Origin: Prevotella sp. UBA7764
GTDB lineage: Bacteria; Bacteroidota; Bacteroidia; Bacteroidales; Bacteroidaceae
Assembly (NCBI GenBank): GCA_002481295.1
Contig: DLDU01000035.1
Location: 1 to 18,058, forward strand
Length of the DNA: 18,058 bases
Direction of reading: 5' to 3'
Shown here: positions 6,172 to 14,669 of the stretch, one piece after another
Layout: every line of letters starts with the position of its first letter
Numbering within the stretch: the stretch's first letter is position 1
Notes under the pieces: model-generated
Databases searched by the model: none
What the model saw: only the letters and a program-made list of their open reading frames with translations
What the model was told of the DNA's origin: nothing
Made by a program: the position numbers and the translations under genes

Positions 6172-8499
6172 ATGACAGCCAAAAAACTATTTACCTTGGC
6201 CGTAGCAGCTATCAACGTGCTCTGTGTCATGTCACAGCCACGGCTTCGTGCCGACAATGTCGACGAAGTGTTGCAGGCCATGACACTGGATGAGAAATGC
6301 CATTTGCTGCTCGGCTGCGGAATGCATTTCAATGATGACGCGAAGTTCCCTGGAACGGCGGGCAGTAGCTATGCCGTCCCCAGACTGGGTATCCCCTCGA
6401 TCTACTGTGCCGACGGCCAGCAAGGATTGCGTATGAGCGCCACGCGCCCATGGGATCACCGTGACTATTTGACTACTGATTTCCCGGCTTCCATGACCGT
6501 GGCCTCCACGTGGGATTGTGAGGCCGCCTACGCTGTGGGTAAAGCCATCGGCAACGAGGTGAAGGAGTATGGACTGGACTGGATACTTGCTCCTTCCATG
6601 AATCTGATGCGCTCGCCGCTGTGTGGCCGCAACCATGAGTATTATTCCGAGGATCCACTGCTCTCCGGAATGATTGCCGCGGGATATGTACAAGGTGTGC
6701 AGAGCGAGGGCGTGGCTGCCACACCTAAGCATTTTGTAGCCAACAACCAGGAGACCAACCGCAACAATAACGATGCCCGTGTCTCTCAGCGTGCTTTGCG
6801 CGAGCTCTATCTTCGGGCTTTCGAGGTGGTGGTGAAGAAAGGACAGCCCTGGACGATCATGACATCCTACAATAAGCTCAATGGTACCTATACCCTTGAG
6901 AACAGCGAGCTGCTGAATACGGTGGTGCGTAAGGAGTGGGGATGGAAGGGCATGTTTGTCTCTGACTGGAATGCTGGTCAGAATCCGGTGCTCTCCATGC
7001 TGGCAGGCAATGACATGCTTCAGCCCGGACAGGACCGGCAATACAAGGCTATTCACGAGGCTGTGGAGAGTGGACGGCTGCCGATGGCGATGCTTGATGC
7101 CAACGTGCGTCGCGTGCTCCGGCTTATTGTGAAGACACACAGCTTTGCACAATATCCCTATCAGAGCCAGCCCGACTTGCAGCAGCATGCTGATGTGGTG
7201 CGACGCGTGGCCGCCGACGGCATGGTGCTGTTGAAAAACAACCATGAGACTTTGCCGCTCTCTCAAGGCAGGATAGCCCTCTTTGGCAATACCAGCTACG
7301 AGCTGATCTCCGGAGGCTCAGGCTTTGGAGGCATGTCTACCGGCCACTATACCGTATCACTAGTCGAAGGTTTGCGCGCTGCAGGGTTCACGGTCAATGA
7401 ACAATTGCTCAAAACCTATAGCCAGTATCTGCGTCAGGCCAATGCCCAACTCTTTCCCCATGGCAAGCCCGCCTTTACCCTTGCACCGCCGGCGCGCCCC
7501 GAAGAGATGAAGCTCAGCGACTCGTTGCTCACTCAGTCGGCTCGGGATGCCGATGTCGCCGTGTTCACTATCGGACGTAAGAGCGGCGAAGCTACCGACC
7601 GGCCTAAGACCGACTTCTATCTCACTGCGGCAGAAAAGGAGAGTCTGCATCTGCTGTCACAGAGCTTCCACAAAGCTGGCAAGAAGGTGGTGGTACTGCT
7701 TGACATCTGTAGTCCTGTGGATGTGACGTCTTGGCAGGACGATGCCGATGCCATCCTTTGCACCTGGCAAGGCGGTCAGGAGATGGGCTTTGCCGTGGCA
7801 GATGTCCTTTCGGGCAAGGTCAACCCGTCGGGAAAACTGTCCATGACTTTTGAACGTAGCTATGGAGATGCTTATGCCGACCGAAACTTCCCCTCAGAGG
7901 TTGACGACAAGACACTCGGCAGCATGTTTATGTGGGGAAACAATGATCAGCAGGCTCAGCCGCGTGAGCTACAGAAGGATATCGACTTCACCAACTATGA
8001 TGAAGACATCTATGTGGGCTATCGCTATTTCGACTCTTTCGGCAAGCCGGTGGCCTATCCTTTTGGCTATGGACTCAGCTACACGACCTTTGACTACAGC
8101 GACATGAAGGTGAAAAAAGAGGGAGGAAACTACAGTGTGGCTGTGACCGTAGAGAACATGGGCAAGCGCTCCGGACGCAATGTGGTGGAGCTCTTCGTTG
8201 CTGCTCCTGACAGCCGAAGACTCAACAAACCTGAGAAAGAATTACGTGCCTTCGCCAAGACACGGCTGCTTGCTCCCGGAGAGAGACAGACGGTGGAAAT
8301 GACCGTCACGGCAGCTGATCTTGCCTCTTTCAATGAGAAAAAGAGTGCGTGGGTGACAGATGCTGGGGTATATCGTTTTCTCGTTTGCTCTTCCGCGGAG
8401 AAGGTAGAGGCCCAGGCAAATGTACGTGTAGATAAATATGTGGCTAAGGTTCACAATGTGTTGAAACCAAAGGTAAAACTGGATCTGCTGCACCGATAG
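6172..8499 (+). CDS. Glycoside hydrolase family 3, periplasmic beta-glycosidase (paralogue 1)
   Basis: A 775-residue GH3 enzyme that should remove terminal beta-linked sugars from the non-reducing end, probably in the periplasm. The start at 6172 is chosen because it gives a clean signal peptide (MTAKKLFTLAVAA, cleavage near residue 22, no acceptable lipobox) and lies just after the promoter; the frame is open back to an ATG at 6115, which would add 19 residues. Domains: TIM barrel (about 25-320) with GRNHEYYSEDP, the conserved KHF and the nucleophile D265 in VSDW; alpha/beta sandwich (about 360-590) with the probable acid/base E473 in KSGEATDR; C-terminal fibronectin-III-like domain (about 650-745). 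The loop after the nucleophile is shorter than in the second GH3 and DGQQG replaces DGPAG, so specificity may differ. Beta-glucosidase is likelier than beta-xylosidase, but the linkage is not decidable from sequence. The gene appears to be its own transcription unit. Confidence 0.92.
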   Translation: MTAKKLFTLAVAAINVLCVMSQPRLRADNVDEVLQAMTLDEKCHLLLGCGMHFNDDAKFPGTAGSSYAVPRLGIPSIYCADGQQGLRMSATRPWDHRDYLTTDFPASMTVASTWDCEAAYAVGKAIGNEVKEYGLDWILAPSMNLMRSPLCGRNHEYYSEDPLLSGMIAAGYVQGVQSEGVAATPKHFVANNQETNRNNNDARVSQRALRELYLRAFEVVVKKGQPWTIMTSYNKLNGTYTLENSELLNTVVRKEWGWKGMFVSDWNAGQNPVLSMLAGNDMLQPGQDRQYKAIHEAVESGRLPMAMLDANVRRVLRLIVKTHSFAQYPYQSQPDLQQHADVVRRVAADGMVLLKNNHETLPLSQGRIALFGNTSYELISGGSGFGGMSTGHYTVSLVEGLRAAGFTVNEQLLKTYSQYLRQANAQLFPHGKPAFTLAPPARPEEMKLSDSLLTQSARDADVAVFTIGRKSGEATDRPKTDFYLTAAEKESLHLLSQSFHKAGKKVVVLLDICSPVDVTSWQDDADAILCTWQGGQEMGFAVADVLSGKVNPSGKLSMTFERSYGDAYADRNFPSEVDDKTLGSMFMWGNNDQQAQPRELQKDIDFTNYDEDIYVGYRYFDSFGKPVAYPFGYGLSYTTFDYSDMKVKKEGGNYSVAVTVENMGKRSGRNVVELFVAAPDSRRLNKPEKELRAFAKTRLLAPGERQTVEMTVTAADLASFNEKKSAWVTDAGVYRFLVCSSAEKVEAQANVRVDKYVAKVHNVLKPKVKLDLLHR

Positions 8500-8522
8500 C
8501 AGCTGGATATGAACCTAAAAAG

Positions 8523-8559
8523 AGAGCCGACGCAACTGAAAAACAGTTGCGTCGGCTCT
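8523..8559 (+). terminator. Perfect 16-bp stem-loop after the first GH3 gene
   Basis: AGAGCCGACGCAACTG (8523-8538) and its exact reverse complement (8544-8559) flank a five-A loop. It lies 23 bp after the stop codon. The downstream tract ATTCATTATG is only moderately T-rich, but the long GC-rich stem strongly suggests a terminator that separates this gene from the susC operon. Confidence 0.8.
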
Positions 8560-8582
8560 ATTCATTATGTTTGGGATAGCTA

Positions 8583-8608
8583 TTTGAACATATAAATAAA
8601 CTTTAGGA
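8583..8608 (+). promoter_or_regulatory. Degenerate copy of the candidate HTCS operator
   Basis: TTTGAACA (8583-8590) is exact and is followed at the same offsets by AATAA and TTAGGA, partial matches to TGTAA and TTTAAA. It lies 41 bp upstream of the full copy, about four helical turns. Such an array would suit cooperative binding, but the right half may be chance in AT-rich DNA. Confidence 0.3.
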
Positions 8609-8623
8609 CTGGCAAATATCTCT

Positions 8624-8649
8624 TTTGAACAAACGTGTAAATCTTTAAA
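8624..8649 (+). promoter_or_regulatory. Candidate HTCS operator, copy 2 (upstream of susC)
   Basis: TTTGAACA-N4-TGTAA-N3-TTTAAA, matching copy 1 at 5983-6008 in order and spacing. Its right end is 33 bp upstream of the susC -7 box, so it reaches about where a -33 element would lie. That is a typical position for an AraC-type activator touching RNA polymerase. Confidence 0.5.
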
Positions 8650-8675
8650 ACCTATTAGAAAAAGAAATATTGCTC

Positions 8676-8690
8676 TTTTCACTAATTTTG
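8676..8690 (+). promoter_or_regulatory. Predicted promoter -7 region of the susC operon
   Basis: TAATTTTG (8683-8690) is an exact TAnnTTTG box preceded by TTTTCAC, nearly the same as at the GH3 promoter (TTTTCA before TAACTTTG). No consensus -33 TTTG lies at the right spacing. The 5' leader would be about 25 nt. Confidence 0.6.
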
Positions 8691-8722
8691 CGACAGTTTT
8701 TAAACCCTATAACTAAAATCTT

Positions 8723-11700
8723 ATGAGAATCAACTTACAGAAAAAACGCATCTTGGCAATGGCCATCTTGCTGGCATCCTGTGGGCTTCCGTCGTTGGCA
8801 CAGGAACTGTTGCGTGTCAATGGTGTAGTGGTCGACAAAGATGCTAACCCCATGATTGGCGTCACGGTTCGTCCGGAAGGAACCTCTACCGGTACGGTCA
8901 CTGATCTTGATGGTCACTTCTCCATTCAAGTCAAGCGTGGTGCCAAACTCTCCTTTTCTTATTTAGGCTATCGCAGTGCTGTCGCCACAGCAACGTCGAA
9001 TATGAAGGTGCTGATGCAGGAAGACAGTAAGGTACTCGATGATGTAGTTGTCGTCGGCTATGGCGTGCAGCGCAAAAGCTCTGTCACCGGAGCCATCTCG
9101 CAAGTCAAGGCAGAGGATATGGAGCACCGCACGATCACCGATGCCAATCAGGCCTTGCAAGGCAAGACTTCCGGTGTGCAGGTCATCACCACTTCTGCAG
9201 CGCCGGGCAGCACGCCCACAGTGCGCATCCGTGGCTACTCTTCTAATGTCAGTTCAAGTCCGCTCTACGTCGTTGATGGCGTGCGCACGACCAATATCAG
9301 TGGTATTGATCCTAACGACATTGCCTCCATGGAGATCCTCAAAGATGCCGCCTCGGCTGCTATCTACGGTGCTGAGGCTGGAAATGGTGTCGTGCTGATC
9401 ACAACGAAGAAAGGTACTACGGGCAGCGGTAAGATCTCCTACGACTTTCAGTACGCATCGCAGTCGGTCAACCATGTGCCGAAGGTGCTCAATGCCGAGG
9501 AATATATCAACTATATGAGTGAGGCCGGTGCCTTCACCAAAGACTACATGCTCAAGAACTGGGACGGCGTGACCGACACGGACTGGGCCAAGGAAGCTTT
9601 TGAGAACGGCGAGATGATGAAGCACAATCTGGCATTCCAAGGCGGAAACAATGACGGCAACTACTATCTCTCACTGTCCTATCTCAATAACGACGGTATT
9701 GTCAAGGACGACCGTGACAGCTATACCCGACTGACGGCGACGATCAATGCGGAATACAGAATCAAGAAGTGGCTCAAGGTGGGCACGACCAACCAAATCG
9801 AGAAATACAATACTCGCTCTGTTTCTGAGGGCAGTGAGTATGGTTCTGTGCTGACAGCAGTGATGACCATGGATCCGCTGACCCCTGTCTATTACAGTCC
9901 CGACAACTTACCTGATTTCCTTGCGCAGGCACAAGCCAACGGACGTACACTGCTGCGCGCCAAGAACGGTGACTATTATGGTGTGTCGCGCTTCTCCAAT
10001 GGTGAGCAATACAATCCGCTGATCATGAGCCAGAACAATGCCAACAAGGCTTCGGGCTACAATGTCAATGGATCGATCTATGCCGACTTCACTCCGCTCA
10101 AAGGTCTGACGCTCACCTCGCGCTTTGGCTACCGTCTCGCTGGCACGCGCAATCGCACGGTCTCACTACCTTTCTACGGCAATGCTACGCAAAACCGCGA
10201 TTTTGTGGACATGGGCAGCACGTCCTCGACCAGTATCTATTACCAATGGGAGAACTTCGCCAACTATATGAGGACGTTCGGCGGACACACCCTTACGGCG
10301 ATGCTGGGTATGAGCTATCAGGAGTCTTCATATGACTACGTGAGTGGTACGCTTAATGCCAATGGAGAGCATTCTGTGTCGAAAAACGATCCGCTCTTCT
10401 ACTATCTCCACTACAAAACAGCATCGGCTACGCAGGTCGTCGACGGTGAGACGACACGTGGTTCCAAACTTTCATATTTCGGACGTGTGGGCTATAATTA
10501 TCGCAATCGTTACTATGCTCAGTTCTCCTTGCGTGCCGATGCCGCTGACCTGAGCAAATTGCCAAAGAACAAACGATGGGGTTACTTCCCCGCAGTTTCC
10601 TTGGGATGGACAGTGTCGGAAGAGAACTTCTTCCAGCCGTTGCGCAAGGTCATTGACAGTGCCAAGCTGCGTGCCAGCTGGGGACAGAACGGCTCACTTT
10701 CCGCTCTTGGCAACTATAGCTATGGCACCGACATGGCACAAAGCGGTATCTATGCTTTTGTGCCGGGATTGGTCTACACCAAGGCTGTGGCTCCCTCTAC
10801 AATGGGCAATGACGACCTGAAGTGGGAAACCTCTGAACAATTTGACTTAGGCCTTGACCTCTACGCGTTTAACTCCCGACTGAATTTCAGCGTTGACTAT
10901 TTCAATAAGAATACTAAGGACCTCCTGATCTGGAACACTACGCCTTCTCTGGAGATCGGCGGTGCTACCTCACCAATCAATGCAGGTAAAGTGCGCAACC
11001 GAGGATTTGAATTTGAACTGGGATGGAGAGACCATATACGTGATTTCCAATATAGCGTGCGTGGCAACCTCTCTACGCTGAGCAACAAGGTGACCTACAT
11101 CGATCCGTCAATCACCCGACTCACCGGCGCGAAGTTCCATACCTATGACATCACCTTCTTTGAGCAGGGATATCCTGTCTACTACTTCCGTGGCTATAAG
11201 TTCAAAGGTGTTGACCCCCAGACCGGTGATCCACAATTCTATGATCTCGACGGCGACAATCAGATCACGGAGAATGACCTGACCAATATCGGTGACGGCA
11301 TTCCGTCGATCACCTATGGCATCACGCTCACCGCTGCCTACAAGGGTTTTGACTTCACGCTCTTTGGTACAGGTGCACAGGGTAATGACGTGTTCTGCTG
11401 CATCAACCGTCCCGACATGCTCGCTTGGAACAAGATGAAGGATTATCTCTATGACGACCGCTGGACTCCCGATCATACCAATGCCTCTGTGCCGCGGGCT
11501 GGAGCCAACAACATGGACAAGTATTCCGTTTCGGATGCCATGGTCAAAGATGGCTCTTATTTTAAGATCAAGCAAATACAGCTCGGCTACACCCTGCCAA
11601 AGACTTTGCTGAATAAGACTTTCATCAGTAACTTGAGGATCTACGCTTCTCTTGATGACTTCTTCACCTTCACCTCTTATAAAGGCTTTGACCCGGAGGC

Positions 11701-11791
11701 TTCGACCAGTGCTACTTCCGGCATGGGTGTGGACAAAGGTGCATATCCCACATCGAAGAAGGTCGTTGTCGGTGCTACCATCGAGTTCTAA
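8723..11791 (+). CDS. susC: SusC/RagA-family TonB-dependent outer-membrane transporter
   Basis: A 1022-residue TonB-dependent transporter that imports glycan pieces across the outer membrane with its SusD partner. The signal peptide runs to about residue 26 (SLA before Q27). A carboxypeptidase-D-like regulatory domain (about 30-98, with NGVVVDKDANPMIGV and DLDGHFSI) is characteristic of SusC-type proteins. The TonB-box region is DDVVVVGYG (106-114), and the plug (about 115-230) contains LYVVDGVR, ASMEILKDAASAAIYG and GVVLITTKKG. The rest is a 22-strand barrel by family analogy, ending in a strand with a terminal aromatic residue (ATIEF). Length is normal. The start at 8723 is the first ATG after the promoter. 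It heads the unit susC-susD-CE1-GH3; susD begins 50 bp downstream. The symbol names the family; the substrate is not starch by any evidence here. Confidence 0.95.
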   Translation: MRINLQKKRILAMAILLASCGLPSLAQELLRVNGVVVDKDANPMIGVTVRPEGTSTGTVTDLDGHFSIQVKRGAKLSFSYLGYRSAVATATSNMKVLMQEDSKVLDDVVVVGYGVQRKSSVTGAISQVKAEDMEHRTITDANQALQGKTSGVQVITTSAAPGSTPTVRIRGYSSNVSSSPLYVVDGVRTTNISGIDPNDIASMEILKDAASAAIYGAEAGNGVVLITTKKGTTGSGKISYDFQYASQSVNHVPKVLNAEEYINYMSEAGAFTKDYMLKNWDGVTDTDWAKEAFENGEMMKHNLAFQGGNNDGNYYLSLSYLNNDGIVKDDRDSYTRLTATINAEYRIKKWLKVGTTNQIEKYNTRSVSEGSEYGSVLTAVMTMDPLTPVYYSPDNLPDFLAQAQANGRTLLRAKNGDYYGVSRFSNGEQYNPLIMSQNNANKASGYNVNGSIYADFTPLKGLTLTSRFGYRLAGTRNRTVSLPFYGNATQNRDFVDMGSTSSTSIYYQWENFANYMRTFGGHTLTAMLGMSYQESSYDYVSGTLNANGEHSVSKNDPLFYYLHYKTASATQVVDGETTRGSKLSYFGRVGYNYRNRYYAQFSLRADAADLSKLPKNKRWGYFPAVSLGWTVSEENFFQPLRKVIDSAKLRASWGQNGSLSALGNYSYGTDMAQSGIYAFVPGLVYTKAVAPSTMGNDDLKWETSEQFDLGLDLYAFNSRLNFSVDYFNKNTKDLLIWNTTPSLEIGGATSPINAGKVRNRGFEFELGWRDHIRDFQYSVRGNLSTLSNKVTYIDPSITRLTGAKFHTYDITFFEQGYPVYYFRGYKFKGVDPQTGDPQFYDLDGDNQITENDLTNIGDGIPSITYGITLTAAYKGFDFTLFGTGAQGNDVFCCINRPDMLAWNKMKDYLYDDRWTPDHTNASVPRAGANNMDKYSVSDAMVKDGSYFKIKQIQLGYTLPKTLLNKTFISNLRIYASLDDFFTFTSYKGFDPEASTSATSGMGVDKGAYPTSKKVVVGATIEF

Positions 11792-11841
11792 CCCTACGTG
11801 AATATGCATGAATAAACCTTCTAACTAAAAAGAACACAACA

Positions 11842-13404
11842 ATGAAAAAGAATATATTCTATAGCCTGATGCTCCTGCTCGTGGCCTTTGTGAGCGGATG
11901 CTCTGACCGTCTCGATATTCCCAAGAACGGCAACATGGGTGGTATAGACGATTTCTATCAGACCGACCAGGAAGTCGACGAGGCCTTGGCCACGCTCTAT
12001 GTGGGCCTGAAGTCCAACTACTATAACTGGTGGTTTGTCAAGAACTCTCTCTCCGATGATGCTTGGGCTGGTGGTGGGTCACGTGGTGACAATGGTGAGA
12101 TGGAAAAGCTCAACGAGTATCGTTTCGGTGCCGATGAAAGTATGATCCAAGCTTTGTATAGCGGGCTCTATACCAACATCTATAATGCCAACCTCATCAT
12201 CGACAAGACGGATCCTAATACCAACGAAAAGAAACGCTGCGTGGCTGAGGCTAAGTTCTGGAGAGCTTTCTGCCATTTCGAGCTCGTCACACTGTGGGGT
12301 ACGGCACCCGTTGTCGATCATCTGCTGCAACCCAACGAATACCGCCCGGGCAACAGCACACCGGAACAGTTGTGGGCATGCGTGGAAAAGGATCTGAGTG
12401 AGGCCATCAGCAGTGATGCGCTACCGTCGAAGACTGACGCGAATGACCAGGCAACCACCATCCGTGTCACGAAGGAAGTCGCTGAGGCAATGCTGGGTAA
12501 GGCTTATCTCTTCCAAAAGAAATATGCCGAGGCTGCTGATATGCTCAATAGGGTGGTGAACAGTGGAAAGTATCAACTCTATCAGGGTGACTATGGCAAG
12601 ATCGTGCATGTGGCTACCAACAACTGCTGTGAGTCGATGCTTGAGATTCAGATGCGCAATGACCCCAGCCAGCAATGGTCGCAACTGACCATGCAGTTCC
12701 TGATGATTGGCTGGCGTACCGATCATCTTATTCTTACCGGTAAGGCCGCCTCTGAGATTGCTACTGGTACCTACGGCTTTATGAATCCTCGCAAAGAGGT
12801 CTATGATGCCTTTGTCGCTGACGAGGGTAAGGACGGATACCGACTCAACAACACCATCCGTACCTATCAGCAGATGCAGGATTATGGCGTGACATTGCAG
12901 GCCGGTGCTTCTTATTATGGCAATGAGGGCTATTTCAACTGGAAGAACCGAGCGCTCAAAGAGGACTGCATCACTGATGCTTCCTACTTCCAGGCTTTGC
13001 AATACATCGACTTGCGCATCATGCGCTATGCCGAGGTGCTCTTGCTGGCTGCTGAGGCTAATCTGCAGAATGGAAATGCAGAGGAGGCTCTTAAAGACAT
13101 CAATTTGATTCGCTCACGTGCCCGTCTCGCTCCGCTGACTACTGTCACACTCGACAACATCAAAACGGAGAAGCGGCTGGAGCTTTGGCTTGAATGCACA
13201 CGCTATCAAGATCTTGTCAGATGGGGCGATGCAATGAAGGTATTGGGCAAACAAGGTGAGCAGATTCCTTCTTTGACGGCTAAGGGAGTCAGCTGGGACT
13301 TCAAGAACACAGACTATGGCTTCAAGGAGAAAAACATGCTTCTGCCTATTCCTTTAAAGGAGAAAGAACTGAATCCGAATATCAAGCAAAACGTCAATTG
13401 GTAG
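11842..13404 (+). CDS. susD: SusD/RagB-family surface glycan-binding lipoprotein
   Basis: A 520-residue outer-membrane lipoprotein forming the lid of the SusC transporter. The signal peptide ends in a clear lipobox VSGC with lipidated C20. The following acidic and polar residues (SDRLD) fit surface export. SusD hallmarks are TPR-like helices (KAYLFQKKYAEAADMLNRVV; MRYAEVLLLAAEANLQNGNAEEALKDINLIRSRA), the block EKRLELWLECTRYQDLVRWG and the C-terminal LLPIPLKEKELNPN. The WWFVKNSLSDDAW segment near the N-terminus may contribute aromatic glycan contacts, which is inferred. It sits directly downstream of susC, as in nearly all such pairs. No separate surface glycan-binding protein follows it, which is unusual for a PUL handling long polysaccharides. 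Confidence 0.95.
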   Translation: MKKNIFYSLMLLLVAFVSGCSDRLDIPKNGNMGGIDDFYQTDQEVDEALATLYVGLKSNYYNWWFVKNSLSDDAWAGGGSRGDNGEMEKLNEYRFGADESMIQALYSGLYTNIYNANLIIDKTDPNTNEKKRCVAEAKFWRAFCHFELVTLWGTAPVVDHLLQPNEYRPGNSTPEQLWACVEKDLSEAISSDALPSKTDANDQATTIRVTKEVAEAMLGKAYLFQKKYAEAADMLNRVVNSGKYQLYQGDYGKIVHVATNNCCESMLEIQMRNDPSQQWSQLTMQFLMIGWRTDHLILTGKAASEIATGTYGFMNPRKEVYDAFVADEGKDGYRLNNTIRTYQQMQDYGVTLQAGASYYGNEGYFNWKNRALKEDCITDASYFQALQYIDLRIMRYAEVLLLAAEANLQNGNAEEALKDINLIRSRARLAPLTTVTLDNIKTEKRLELWLECTRYQDLVRWGDAMKVLGKQGEQIPSLTAKGVSWDFKNTDYGFKEKNMLLPIPLKEKELNPNIKQNVNW

Positions 13405-13440
13405 AATTTATAACATATAATCATCAAGAAATATTCCTAA

Positions 13441-14652
<1,212 letters not shown>

Positions 14653-14669
14653 GAGGGAAAGGTTTTTTC

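Noticed and set aside
6232..7266. Long antisense reading frame opposite the first GH3
   Set aside because: The same reasoning applies; the translation looks random (rich in His, Arg and Ser) and matches no fold I recognise.
8768..8785. Lipobox-like LASC in the SusC signal peptide (Cys20)
   Set aside because: SusC is an integral barrel protein; cleavage after SLA at residue 26 is the normal pattern, so the Cys is probably coincidental.
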